This document shows, one piece after another, positions 1 to 34,200 of a stretch of 64,000 nt of DNA. The notes beneath the pieces were generated by a model. That model saw only the letters and a program-made list of their open reading frames with translations. It made no database searches and was not told the DNA's origin. Both the position numbers and the translations under genes were made by a program. Origin of the DNA: Limanda limanda (lineage: Eukaryota > Chordata > Actinopteri > Pleuronectiformes > Pleuronectidae); assembly GCF_963576545.1 (NCBI RefSeq), contig NC_083646.1, forward strand, positions 20,898,989 through 20,962,988, in the 5' to 3' direction. The first letter of the stretch is position 1, and the number at the start of each line of letters is the position of its first letter.

Positions 1-220
1 TTTTCACATCACTTTGAGACCTCACTCTGACATCCCAGTTACATCCCTGTGGCATCAGTGTGATACCTCACTGTGATACCGCTTGGTGACATCACTGGGA
101 CACCTAAGTGTGACCTCACTGTGACAGTTACAATTCACTGTCTGTGAAATCACTGCCACAGTGTGATGTGACGGTGACTAACCAAAGAGGTTTCACAGTG
201 ATGTCAAAGTGAGACTTTAC
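1..220. repeat. Degenerate minisatellite-like tract
   Basis: Variants of a short motif containing GACATCACTGTGA / GACCTCACTGTGA recur about every 10-20 bases on the plus strand. The copies are diverged and the period is irregular. The array probably continues upstream of base 1. Confidence 0.5.
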
Positions 221-582
221 ATGGGGTCATGAGGTGTTTTAAAAATGTCAGACTGGGTGATGATCACAGTGATTGTAACTATTTGTCACAGGCACTCTGT
301 CAGCTGCACAGTAGTGTGTGTTTAATGTGTTGCACTATACGTTGTTTGTGTCCGTCAGCTTCCACACATAAATACAGCAGTTTAAGTGTTGTTCAGTCTG
401 ACCTGACAACAGGAACTAGGGCTTTATCATAAAAATCTATAAAATAATTTCCTACACATAGTCCTGTATATTTTTTAGAACACGTTCCATTAGTCTGCAG
501 CATGACAAGCGCATTACTTTCTCTGTCATCTTATTATGACTTAGTAGGAGCAAATGAGCCACTCAAATGTGTGAAAGATTTA

Positions 583-636
583 TGTTTATATGTTGTTATA
601 TAAATATTTATATATTTATATAACAACATATAAACA
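583..636. repeat. Perfect 25-bp inverted repeat with 4-nt loop
   Basis: Bases 583-607 are the exact reverse complement of 612-636, separated by four bases. The arms are AT-rich but include GTTGTT / AACAAC, so this is not a simple (TA)n tract. It could form a hairpin in RNA or a cruciform in DNA. Confidence 0.85.
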
Positions 637-1659
637 CAACATGTTTATGTGTAAGAGTAGTTTGGAAATCATGCAGCATTAACATACATAAATTCAAGTT
701 TGTAATGATTGTTCATGTGTGAATTTGGATTTTTGGTGGCTGAGACTGATATTAGAGAGAAAACAAATACTGATACATATATACTTTGTATTATACATAT
801 GATTCTTAATGATAAAAAACATTGATTGAGAATGGATATTTTTACCTTAAACTTGTTTATAAATAACCATAAATAAATAAAAAATCCAAATACAACAAAA
901 TATATAGAACTTGGAAATAGTATATAAATTAACATACATCTTTCAATCAAGAAACATGTGTGTTCTTCTTAATAAAAGCGTTGTTATCGGCACATATCAG
1001 CAAATATATACTCTAAAAACAGATACATTGGTCGGTTTCAAAACTTAACTGTAGCTTTTACCTCTAACAGCTGGAGCAGTGAGGAGAAGGAGCTCAAAGG
1101 TCAGACATCCTCCTTCAACCCATAAATCTCTATCAACAACTAATCTAATCACCTCTAAAGACCTTAACACCAGAGCCATGGTACACAAGGCTCTGCCATG
1201 GATCACCCCCCACCTTCAGTAACAAACAACATCTGATGGCTGCGTGCTGTTTTGTAGAAAATCCATGTGTAGTGTTTGCCAAAGGTGTTGTGAGAACGCT
1301 GTCTGAATGTGTAGCAAATGTGTGAGTCAGTACTATGTTTTTACACTTTATCTTTGGCTACATCCAGTGGCAGCTAGCAAGAACTACAGGACACAAAGCT
1401 ACAGTTCAGCTCCTCCTCCACATCAGACTGTGAATAGTTAAAAACGTGAAAATATTAAAATTCAAAAACTATAAACACAAAAAAGCTTTTTTCGTTTTGA
1501 GAAGCTGCAACTGACAGATGACTTACAAAAGTTTCATTTAACAACTGATACCACTCAATCTAATAATCAATCGATTAAACTAAAATTAATAATAATAATT
1601 TCATTGTTGTCGACTGACCCAACACCCTAAGTCCTGTCATGCGCTGAAGTAAAATATGA

Positions 1660-22198
<20,539 letters not shown>

Positions 22199-22816
22199 AC
22201 ACCACATCAGTTCCTGCTACCATGAGAGGCTGCAGACCCAAGCAACAATCCCACCTCCACACACTTTCATTTAGTTGTCAGGTACTGCTTTTGACAAAAA
22301 AAAAAGGAAATCCAGATTCCTATTGATGAGCTGCTGGACAGGCACAACAGACTGAATAGAGGCCACAGGTTCTGGAGCTCCACTCATACCTGTGCCTTAA
22401 CTCTTTTTTTTGTTTTTATTCAAGCTGGTTTCAGGTAATTTATGCAAATAATGATTTGATATCTTCAAATTTCACTATTTTCAAGCATTTATGAAAAACA
22501 GCATTTATAAAATGAACTCTACGTAAAACACAGGCTAAAGCATATTCATGCAGGCTTACTGAATGTCAAATATTGACTGAGTTTAAGTTGATTTCCATAT
22601 GGATACAGGATAGAATTGATCAGCTTTAAACATGCTGTCAATCAAACTATCATATTCATATCATAGGTTTACAGTGCAGATCTATTTAAAGGGCCTTTCC
22701 CAGGCCCACAGACCAGCAACCTGGTATACTAAGATTTTAGTTAGTTTAGTTTTTAAGATTTTTATTTATTTTTAAGTCTCCATTTCCCTGTTTTAATAAT
22801 CCTTTCATTTGGTTTA

Positions 22817-22822
22817 AATAAA
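22817..22822 (+). promoter_or_regulatory. Candidate HACE1 poly(A) signal (proximal)
   Basis: First canonical AATAAA after the stop codon, about 620 bases downstream. Confidence 0.5.
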
Positions 22823-24259
22823 CAATCCAAGCTTCTCAGCTGCCAATGGGAACACTGGGTGTGCTGCTTTACCAGCCTCCACTCTTCTGCTTTCACATCC
22901 TTGGCAGCAGGGATTTTCTACCATTCAGCCACAAGTTACAAGAGCATTAGGGCAGCCCAACACTGATGTTGGGTGATAAGACCGTGCTGGCAGCCGGTAT
23001 TCCTGTTCCCCTCCAAGGTATTGGGGGTAGTAGACGTCAGGGCTCTGTGCAAACTGGGAAAACTGGCTGTGTGCAGCAACAAAGAGCCACAAACAAATGG
23101 TTTACCCAAAAGGGAAGACTACTATTATTATGATGTGTGGTATTAATATGTATCCTCAATAAAAAAGAAGGGCCCCAAACTAGTAGAAATACACCTAGTT
23201 TAAATGGACACCCAAGTACTGTATTTGAGCTGTGGTGTCAAAATACTTTTGACCATAAAGTGTTTGTAAAATGCAGTATTCAAGTGCAAATAATGATAAT
23301 ACAAATAAAGCAATAACAGGGGTCAGGAATCTTACATTAAGGTAAAATAAAAGTTTACACTGAATTATGTTGCAAATACCTTAGTATTTGTAATATCCTT
23401 GCTACGGTCCTTTGCAGATACACACAGATACTACATCAATAACAATACAGATACACACAGATATTCGACCGATTACAATGCAGCAAACATGTGTTGGTGT
23501 TGTGAAGTTGGTAAAAATAGATGTCCATTGGAGAATACCGATGTAGGGGGCGCTAACACTGCAGGATAATAGTAAGTGTAATATTTATTCCGTTTGGGTT
23601 ATTAAAAAGTTACCTATTAAAATTAAAGCCAAGGATAAATATTATTAATTTCTCAGAAAAATAAGTATGCAGAAGATAAACTGAATATATAATTCATTGA
23701 GGTGAGGCTATTGAGGATACTGTATGATCGAGGTGTTCTGTGTGAACACTCCCTAAGTATAAAAGGTATGTGTCATGTGTTCAACTCTGAACTTCTTCAC
23801 TTTCTTTCGTCTGTATTTGTGCTTCATGAACAGCAGTTTCCTTTAGTGATGGTTTATTGTTTGTATCTTTCCCAGTCGAGTAGACTCTTAAATGAGGAAT
23901 GATACAACATATCTGAACATGTTTGGCCTGCATTGCCAAAAAGACAAAGCTGGAATCATTTTAAATGTTATTTTTTTGTATTCTGCCGACACAAAGATGC
24001 TGAAAATGTGCTGTATTTCTAAAAGGAATGGGGACAACGTCATAAATGTATCAGGTAGCTTAGTTTTCCTTCTTTCCATTTGTAAAGGGAGTATATTGAT
24101 TTAAAACATACAATCCCATTATCCAGCAGTATTGTTTTGAATGGATCATCTACAAGCCTTTGTATACTGATATACATTTATACAAACTTCTGTAAATATC
24201 TTCAGTATCAAATTATGTGGTTTGTCAGAGTAAGTTTTTTGTGCTTTGAGATTTTATCC

Positions 24260-24265
24260 AATAAA
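24260..24265 (+). promoter_or_regulatory. Candidate HACE1 poly(A) signal (distal)
   Basis: AATAAA followed within 30 bases by a T/G-rich element (CCTTGTTTTG), as expected at a genuine 3' end. Confidence 0.4.
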
Positions 24266-25224
24266 CCTTGTTTTGAGAAGCCAGGTGATTTGGTGGCGAG
24301 CTGCACAGGAGAACGTGTTTCATGTTTCTGCTGCGATGAAACAAAAGGGAGATGGTAAGAGTGAGGAGAGGCTGCATGTAGCTGATGCATGCAGCCCATT
24401 GGTGTTTGTGTGTGTGTGTGTGCACATAGTGTGTTTGCCTGCATAGACATATGTGGCCACAGCATGAGTGCTGTGCTGGGTCACCAGTTTAGAGCAGCAG
24501 GTCTACTGCTGCTAAATGGCCCTTAACCAGTGTTTAGTGAGTCCAACATCTGCTGCAGCACCGTTCTGACAGCAGTTTACATTCACTAAGACCTCTGCCT
24601 CTCTCCTCACCCCTGTACAGGATCAGACTGGAACTGATGCCACACCACAAGACAACATTGCCGGCCGGGTCCAATCAATTTAAAAACCTATTAGAATATT
24701 ATTAAGAGCTCTATATAAAGCATTTATGCAAGCAAATAATGCCAGATTATAAATGTGTATATGTATATAAGATATACGATATACAGAGAGATGGTAGAAT
24801 GTTTAATGTTTGTGTGAAAATGTGTCAGAGATCAGGTAAAAATACAAATTAATTGCACTTTTACAGTGTTAACAAGGATATGTAGAAATTATCATAATTG
24901 GACGAATAAATATAAAATTAAATAAATGATGTACCCTTTTGTCCTAACATTTTCTTACTGTGACTTAAAATTTTCATGCAACGTTGAAATAAAGTCACAA
25001 CACAGAAAACAAAATGGTGTATAACCTTTCACTTCGTTCCCACAGAGGGCAGGGTAGACCTGCAAAAACTAAAAACAAAGCTTTGTCATTATAGGTTTCA
25101 GGAGGAAGTTCAGGTAACCGGCCAATCAGAACTTTGGAGGCAGGACCATAGGCTCACCGTACACACTCATAGAATTCAGTTCCCTAAATGTGCTTGAGAA
25201 GACCTGTCCCTGGGAAATCACTAA

Positions 25225-25330
25225 AGATGTTTGAAAATCTGTATTCAGATCCGCACCAAAATTTTATGGATTCTTCCCTGATCCACACGGCATCTTTCCA
25301 CCAAGTTTCGAGGAAATCTTTTGATGGAGG
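25225..25330 (+). repeat. Short interspersed repeat fragment
   Basis: The run GATCCGCACCAAAATTTTATGG ... CCACCAAGTTTCGAGGAAATC resembles a repeat I recall as frequent in teleost genomes (non-coding, class unknown to me). Boundaries are approximate. Confidence 0.5.
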
Positions 25331-28300
25331 GTTGATTTCAGTTTAGTCTGTATCCGTTTAGTGGAGACACTCGTCTGGGAAATGTTAACTTGTTTGATTG
25401 ACGTCGAGGTTGGCAGTCAGCCTCTACAGAAAGAGTAGAAATGTGACTCAATCGTTAATGTTGTCAATATCATTTCGACCCCGAGACTCCACGGAAAAAT
25501 GTAAACAACAATTGTGTAATTAAGCCAAAATGATGTTGTGTTCAATTTGTGAAAGCCTTCGCACTGTTGGTAGCACCTGTATTACTAGACTCAAACCTTC
25601 ACAGCAACACAGTGACCGGGACATGCTCCAATCACCAAGGGTGACACCAATGGATTTGATTTCAGTGAAAGGCTGCATAACCTTATCCCTCACCAGAGAA
25701 CCTGGTCCCCATGACAACCCTTCCTTTTTCAGTGAGAATGGACTGCACTCTTTTTTTTGAACATGGGATGCTTGCCATGGCAACAACTTCCTCATAACAT
25801 TCGTCTGGTATTGGCAGCTTTTTCAAGTGCTACCTCTTTCCCGCTGGCAGACCTGAAAGGAAAAGACAAAACACAGAGAAGTCAGGCTTACACTGAGGTC
25901 TGACGTCTTTGTCACAACGCCTTTGTGCAACAGCTCTGTCACGTTGTCAGCACCAGCATAGTGCACCCTCACTTTGAAAGAGCTGCAGTAATTCTGTCTG
26001 TCTGTTAGAGTGTGTTCTGTGTGGTGTTGCACAGTGCAGGTCTATTTAATTAATTATGACAATATTTTCATAATTACTGTGTTTCCTGTGCAGCCCTTCA
26101 GCTGCTTCTCTCTGTTTGAAAATCCGCACTTTGGAAGGTGTTTGTAAAAATGTCCTTTTAGTGCGGTTAAACGCTGTTTGCATGTGAACAAGAGCCTGGA
26201 ACACAGAGGAGAAAGTTTGTTTTGCCAAATACCTGCATTCATGTGGACAGAGCATCATCAGTTCGCCTTTCGTTACAATTTAGCCCTGGAGCCTGTTCCT
26301 CCTAGACTGGAACTCGCACCCTCTTCTCAAAACCTTTACATATTTTTTGTTTAATATTCATTGTGATCTGTTCTGCCATTATTTTTATTTCACATTGAAG
26401 TGACTTGTGAATTGCTTGTTTGCCTACTTTGGGTGCATTTAAAATTTGAATAGGAAAGAGAGCGACAGAGAGAGAGAAGGAGAGAGAGATTTCAATCACT
26501 CAGGCGATACTTGAAGCATGTGGAGTGGTTGGCTGTGTGTGTGTAGGATCCACACTGTCATAGTGCTGACACTAAGCAGAGGAGACTGACACAGAGACAG
26601 ATAGAGCACCTCACTTACTTTGGTTTACTGTTTGCTTTTCGTGGTTGTCAATAAAAATGTCACTCCTAATTTTATTTCTTCCTTATTATGGCAATTATTC
26701 TTTCACATGATTTTATGTCATAAAGTGATGCTTTGTTTCTAGTTTTATTTCATGTTCTCCAGGCTCTGTGCACCATGTGGTCCTGATGAACAGATTAAGC
26801 ACTGACACAAAAAAACAATACAGTTCATACACATATGGGATGTAATCAAGCAAGGTAATTCATCATTTTAATATATACAAAAGTGTGGCCTCAAACATAT
26901 AATGGAGTCATCCCAGTTTGGTTTGCTTTGAAATGCTGATGTAGGATGAAGGTCACCAGTAAATCTGTCAATCTGTCAATCTGTCAGTCCATATGACTCC
27001 ATCCACTCTCCTGGTTTAAACACAAACTACAGATGAAAAGCATTAAGGAAGACCTGATTTTCACCATAGTACCATTTACAACCCACATTGGAAAGTACAC
27101 ATGCAGCCTTAATGAAGACAATGTTCAAATCCCAAAGCCTGTTCAACGAATTCAATGGACTCCTGTAAACAGTAGATCTGCTGCTGAATCTCCATTCACT
27201 CTGTTGGTGACTGGTGGACTAGAGTACATCACTTGGGTTAGCACATATTTAAGCTGCATGTCCTGGCTATAGTTTGAAATAATTGGCTTAATTAATCAAA
27301 TTGCTTAATCCAGCCCCCATTAATTAGGTTTTAATAGACTCCTGGCTTTAAACTCAAAGAGTGGCCAACAACAGGAGCCATTAAGCCACAGAAAAATCCA
27401 CAATTAAGAATTAGTACACTCAAACTGAGGGAGGGAGCCATATTTACTAACCGACATTGGGCTAGTGTTGCACAGTATCCCAATGTTATAAAGGTTAGTT
27501 TATCCGAATGTCCAAGGATGTAGGAGAAAACACTGATTCTCCCCCCCAACCGACTGCTACAGAGTACCTGATCGCCTTTTTATTTAAACTTGTATTAATA
27601 TTGAACTTAATACGTGTCCAAAACACACCAATCTTGGCACTGCACTTTCCTGGGACATTAAAAATACACAAGCCACGTGTGAAGCCAAGTAGATGAACGG
27701 ATTGCGATGCCTTTTGCGAATAACATCCACTTACAGTAAAATAACTCTGATGTTTCTTACAATTACATTTTTTTTGTGGAATTCATAAAATTGTTTGTGC
27801 GGAACATTTTCTACTTGTATGATACAATATTTTACAGAAGCATAATTAACTGTTGAGTGGCCTTGAAACCTCAACACACTGCATACAAATGAAATGCATG
27901 CAAAACAGACAAAACACAAGAAAATTGCAATGTTATTTGCAAAAATGAAGTTGGATTACTGCATACCATGTACAAGCACTTTAAAAACATTGTGACTGTT
28001 ATAATGTTACAAATATAAAAATGCATCAATATAGTAAACATAAATTGCATTAACTGTAAATGTGTCACTTCTCAAACTAAGCTCCAACTAGATTTAAAAA
28101 TGACTTTTAATGAGAACAGAATGTTGAAATGATTCCAGTATTGGTATATTTAGGCAGGTATTGTATCAATATATATGAGTCATACAATTAGTATCCATAA
28201 GAGCATCATTACATAATTCAGTGGAACAGACATTTATTTACCACAAATTTTGACTATTAGAGCCATCTTTCTCTCTCTGCAACATTAAAAGAATAGAGTC

Positions 28301-29320
28301 AATAATGGGAGTTTTCTCCCGGTGGCCGACTTCTCCTCTGTGACTGTAAATCCCTCACAGGTGATCCACTCCCTGTGCCTGAACTCCAAACCGCTGCTTC
28401 TTTATCTGCTGCCTCAGTTTTTTCCTGATTGCTCCGTGTTTTCATGACAGAGATAGATTCACTTCTCCAGCCTTCCCCCTGTGGAGTTATTGCCTCTCCA
28501 TCCACATGGGCTGATTACATCTGTTCACTCTCTCTCACGCACAGGTACACACTACGGCTGCTCCAGTACAACAACAACCTGTTCCAATTCCACAAAACAC
28601 CCTGTCCTGCCTCTACCTCCCCATTCCCTGTCTTCTGACTGTGTTATCCACCTCCCTTCCTCATTTTACCACGCACACACACACACACACACTTATATTC
28701 AGGTATTAATTATACACATATGTTCCCCTAGACCGGACTAGTACAAAGTAATGAGGCTGAAAATGTGCTAACTCCCTCGTCTCAGTGGCAGGACTTCGGT
28801 AAATGCCACAAAGGCAACGACCGAACAGCAAGGGAGTCAGACAAGCACGCATTAAGCAAGGGCTTTGGCTTTAAAGGTGTAGTATGTTAGTTTTATTTAC
28901 TACATGATGTGATTTGTTGCTGGGAGCAGGTGATGGTTGCTTGCCAAAAACGACAGCCATTGTTGCATTTACAACAGGTCTGAGCGGCGCTGCTTGTTCT
29001 GGGATGGATGCCACAGTGACTCAATATCAGAAAGTGGCAAGACTGTCAGGCTGGGCCCAGATGGTAGCATAATAACTTTTGTATTAGGTTTCAAAATGGA
29101 TGCCTTAGCAAGAGAAAACTGAAAGGTTGTATGCTTCCCTGTTACCCTAAGCCAGACAAACTTCATCACACCTAATTCAAGTGGGAGAAATGTTATAGAA
29201 AAAGTCAAGTTTCCTTTATATACTTTCGACAGACTGAATTGAAAAATGGTAGTCTCATCTTTAATCTTAAGTCAAGGAAATCACATGATCTCAGAAATTA
29301 AAAGTTCCACCCTCTTCTAA

Positions 29321-29495
29321 CTGCTGCTCCCGGCTGCTCCACTTCTCGCTTGAATAATGTGGAGGATTTGTTGCTGTTGTGAACGCGTCTGTGCAGAGAA
29401 CCTCCCGCTGCATTGTGGAAGTGTGAAAAGCAAACTGAAGGTCAACTCTGGACCTAATTCTCTGGACTTTACCCGAAGGTCATGTCTAAAAACGG
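29321..29495 (-). repeat. Interspersed repeat, copy B
   Basis: Its reverse complement starts CCGTTTTTAGACATG and includes CAGTTTGCTTTTCACAC and AGCAACAAATCCTC, matching copy A at 6562-6711 block by block. It lies in the opposite orientation to copy A. Confidence 0.65.
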
Positions 29496-30789
29496 GGTTT
29501 AGTCTTACACACACACACAGTTTTCCTCCACCTCCTCTTTCTCTCTTGCACAGATACAGTCCTCCAAACAGCCCTCACCATAAATCATGTTGTGTACCAA
29601 TTGTGACTTGGAAACCAGTATTTATCATTATGTAGCACATGGTGAAATTAAAGAAAATTCATTAGTACATTTTTTGCATCACATTATGCATTTATGCTTT
29701 GATTCCTTCTTCCATTTTGAGTTCTCAAGTATTTCCACACTTTACAGATCGGCAGCCCAAGATATCCACCATGTTTCATAGCAAGTCTCAAACCATCATA
29801 CAGCATTTATTTCTGCAGGCAGCTCAGAGGGATGAATGGACTCACCTTGTCCCTTTGATACCATTCATCAAATTAGGGCTAGAAGATGTTAGGGTGCACA
29901 TATTCACTGGAGCTTACCAAGCATTAAGGAGGTTAACATGCATTATGAAAGTCAGCAGGAAATCGCCAGTTTATTTGATTTTCCTGCACTGATCAGGACG
30001 GCACGCCTCAGGGTCATACCACGAACTGTAGTGGATGGGATACACTGAGCAATGGATGAACCAATGTCCTTTTCAACACAGGGCAAGTCATTTTATTTAT
30101 TCAGCACAAATACTGTGTGATAGGACCACTTAATGGGGGAAAACATGGGAGATTTTGAGAATAAGTTTATATTATGAGAATATAGTCATAACTTTAGGCT
30201 CCTATTTCTACTTTAGGCTATTTCCATCTGAATGAGGAATGTGGAGCATCTTGTTAAGTTAAACTTGAGATTAAGTATAACAAATAACAAAATACTTCAT
30301 CTTTCGGTTCATCACCACTACATAATCACAAGTCTCAGGACTTTGCAAAGATTGTGTAAGAAAGAGTCTATTCTGAAGAAAGAATTTCAAAGACTTGAAG
30401 GAGGTTGCTTCTTTTGTGGAGGAGGAAATGTCGATTGAGAAGTTATCTGTTACATCTGTGTGATATTCAGGGGTTTCATTGATTCTCAAAGAGCGATGGG
30501 ATCGGATGGAGACGCATGCTTATCTCTTAAAAAATGTAATGTCATGTTGTGGCTTTTTTCTCATTGAACCATTTTTTTATTCTTGTAATATAACTTTATT
30601 TTCGTCAAATCAATATCTACTTTAAAGACCATTCAACTAAAAGAATAGTAAACCTAACAAAGTTACAAAAAACAATCAAGAAGACAATATAAGGATAACA
30701 CAGTAAAATTCCAATGATAAAAATGATTGACTTAATATTATTATGATTATCATTCATATTATAAAAATTAAAGGAGCAAGAGTTTATAA

Positions 30790-31260
30790 CAAAGCTTAAT
30801 CCCCTTTAGATCTCCAAATTGAGTGTGGGACACTGTGAAGGTTCTTATCAGAAAACCTTAAGAGGCCTGGAAGTGGACAGGGGAATGAGGAGCTTTAGTA
30901 AATATGTGGGAGAAGGTATTTGATAGGTGCATTTGAGATAGAATGAGTAAAAAGTGTTCTCTTTTTTCGTGTCCCTGTTAAAAATCTAGATGCTGCATTT
31001 TGAACCTCTTGGAGGTAATGAAGTAATGATCATTCTATTCCAACACAGAGGGAATTACGATAATCGATTTGAGAGGAGATGAAAGCAGGAATGATAAATG
31101 CAACGTCTTTGTGAAAGAGCAACGATTTAACTCTATTGATGGATCTGAGGTGGAAGAAACTGAAGCTGACAACAGAAGCAATCTGTGAAATTTTAAAGCT
31201 GAATCTGGATTCTATGCATGAGTGAGGAATTTCAGGGAGGTACAAGAGTCCTGGAAAACA
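30790..31260 (-). mobile_element. LINE (L2/Rex-like) reverse-transcriptase 3' fragment
   Basis: On the minus strand the translation runs FFHLRSINRVKSLLFHKDVA, AFISSQIDYRNSLCVGIE, then in another frame YLQEVQNAASRFLTGTRK. These match the motif order of the C-terminal part of L2/Rex1/CR1-type LINE polymerases (HAFISSRLDYCNSLYxG ... LQxxQNAAARxLTGT). The copy is frameshifted and lacks the catalytic YADD region, so it is a dead, 5'-truncated insertion. Confidence 0.7.
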
Positions 31261-34200
31261 TGGAAGGAGACTAAAGAGCCAAAGATGATGATCTCAGTTA
31301 TTCTTTGGTTGAAATGAGGGAAAATATTTGAAAACCAGGACTTTTCTCATCTGAGACTTTCAGAAATCACGAGAGAGATGATAATCGACACGCACAGAAA
31401 CCGTTCTGTTACAAATGTAGGAGACAAACCATGACAACAGCTCTGTAATTCAGCTCGATAGAAAGTATTGCAGCAACAAAATGAAGGTTGTGTTTTTACC
31501 TATAAGTCTTATTGCCAAACAGGAAGTGAATCTATGACAGAAAAGACGCACATTTGTGGAATTAGTAGGCAGGTTGAAAAGGACCCACAATGCTTCTTGA
31601 TTTTGCAAATGTCCTAAACATCTTCTGTAAATGAGTCTAAACGTCTGTGATTCCAGGCAGCGAGGACAAACAGCTGTGTTTTATTTGCACACACAACAAA
31701 TTCCTTCTGTTGCTTCAGGTATTTCAGTCGCAGAGGTCTCTCTTTGAAACATCCTCAAATCTCCCTGAAATCAGTTCTGTTGACATGTTCAGACCCTAGA
31801 GAGATAAATTATACCAAACAGCCGGAGAGGAAACAGAGCATGACAGTGCAGATGTAGGTGAAGAAGCAGGTACATATTCTATATAACAATAACATACCAG
31901 GGCATAAAAGCACAGTTTGAACCAACTGGATTTTTTTGATTTCCATTGATTTCATGGGAAAGGTACATGAAGGGTTTTAAATTGGAGTTCCAGGGGCAAC
32001 ATTAGGCGTAGATTTATGTCATGTATGGAATCGATACCATAAGGCAAAAGGCAAAAATCACCAGGAGAATCAGACGTCAGAACATTAAACTCAAAGGTGT
32101 CGAGAAAAACTAGCAAAACTGAGAAGAAACTCAGTTTGCATCCATTCCTCAACAATTTTATGTGAAAATGGCATTTTCACTAGAACAGATCACTGGTCTA
32201 AGATCAGATGTAAGGAGAGATATAGTTTGACTCGCCCTGACAGCACTCACCTGATGATATAGAATATGCTGTATTGTACGATAATAGACGGATTAAACTG
32301 TGTAATTATTAACAACGGACTTAAAGACCTTAACATTAAAAATATATATCTTTAGAAGCCACCTGGCAACCACAGTCAGAAGAGTCTCCAGAATACTGGA
32401 GATCACGGGGCAGAGAGGACTAGCTGTAGAGTGAAGTGATCCCAAGCCCAGTGTCCTCTGCTCTGTAGACAGTATCGTTGAAGGAAGGATTCAGTGGACC
32501 CAGAACTAGCTTGTATAGTTAAGATTATTACACAGAAGTCTTTACAGGTCAGAACGGACTCTAGAAGTGCAGAGACACTCACACGCCAATAGTGAAGCCC
32601 AAATTTGCAGGAGTCGAGCCCACATTATAAAGAGAGGTTGCGACCCAAGGCAAAACAACGTCCCAAATCCCGTGGGTTAGCAGGACATGACTGAATGTGT
32701 CTAAGCATATAATGTAAAAGAAACAATGAATTCATAAGGACATGCCTCTTACTTAATAGACGAAGACCATGTTCTATGCTTATCTATTAACAAGTCAGTG
32801 ATTATTCCCTATAGAGGAGAGAAATAATCGAGAAATACATATAATGAGGGCCGCATGCTTAAACATGTGATTCTGGTTTCTAGCTAGGTTAAAGGGATCC
32901 ATTAACAGAATATACGACAACAGTCACACATCAAGTGAGATGAGGGCTATTTCATGGTTTCAAAGGCCCTCCCTCACTCCTCCACCGAGGAAACCAACCA
33001 CCCCTGTTCCATCCCTCAACCTGAATAGCCCAGAGAGTTTTTATGTTAACCGGAGAATTGCCTGCTGCAAGCTGGATGAGTGAAAGGCCAACTCCAGAGC
33101 GGGGAGGGAATGAATGGACCCAATCGTTGGGATGTCATGCCTTTGTGTCCTGTTCATGTCTGAAAACAGCTATACTGTATCATTTCACTCATTAGCCCAC
33201 TGGATCATTTGTGCAGTGTACTGTCGGTGCTCACTGTGGTTATCAGGGTTTCTGTGGCCTCTCTGTCAGTTCGACTCACTCACTCAAACTGATTTCATGC
33301 ATTGCGATTGCCACATGATTGACTTATTGCATGAATAGACATGTGTAAAGGTGCTAAAGGAGTGTTTTGTGTCTTAGGTCATTGTTCTCGCATACAGTAT
33401 ATTGTGATGTTGTTTGTGCAGTCGGGTCCCCCTTGAAGAAGAGCTCTCAGCCTGAAAGTGTATTACCTGGTTATCTGTAAGTCATATTCCCCCAAGAGGT
33501 TCCGACGCAGTGAAGTGATTCATCTTTGGTCTGTGCACAGATCCATTCTCTGGTGCTCCACTGAGCCCTTTGTTGTTGCAAATGTTCTTTGCACAAAAGG
33601 CGGTGTTAGCAACTGATGCAGGTTTCAGCGTTTACCCCTTCAAACTCCTCTTCCTACCCTCTGCATGCAGCTCCCCCCACTGCGAGTCCTCCTTATTGAA
33701 GCAGACTGCTGCCCTCATGGCTGCTTACCGGGATCGGGCTGCAGCCTTAACATGCTCTGGCATCCTTGTTACAGAAGCTGCCTTCGCTCATTAATTCACT
33801 CAGACCCATGGCAGCCAGGCCTCAGAGATAGGGCCAGTGGGGATGGGGGGGGGGTTGAGTCACAGCCCTACAAGGTAACAAGAAAATCCCAACACGGCAT
33901 TGTCAGTCTAACTCCATATTCAGAATGTTGCAGCTTGTCTGAATAGCACTTGCCACTCCATCTGCTCACTGTCAAAAGAGAGAGTCTGCTGTTGGTTCAC
34001 AGGAGCCCCGACCGATGTTTTAATACACACACACTCCTGTCCCTCCATTACCTCTCTGCTCATCCTGTTGAGCCAATGTCATTCACCTGCAGAAGAAAGC
34101 TCAACACATTCGCCTACTGCTTCACCAAACCAGTCAACATGTGTTTTTCTGCATCTCCAGCATGCACAATAATCATAATGCAGTTTTCAACCGAAAGCAG

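Larger units (their letters stand above)
22199..24285 (+). other. HACE1 3' UTR (extent uncertain)
   Basis: AT-rich sequence follows the stop with no further exon. AATAAA hexamers at 22817-22822, 23158-23163 and 24260-24265 are candidate polyadenylation signals. The last, followed by a GT-rich stretch, could mark a long UTR. Which one is used cannot be decided from sequence alone. Confidence 0.5.
24286..30789. other. Intergenic DNA downstream of HACE1
   Basis: No ORF with recognisable protein similarity and no consistent exon chain. It contains a (TG)n tract (about 24405-24422), a dispersed repeat (25225-25330), a TAAT-rich block (27285-27335), a (CA)n tract (about 28670-28690) and interspersed repeat copy B (29321-29495). 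Confidence 0.65.

Noticed and set aside
1080..1240. Search for HACE1 exon 1 in the first 1.7 kb
   Set aside because: No frame encodes the expected LNRLTRSLRRAR-like N-terminus next to a donor site. Exon 1 must lie upstream.
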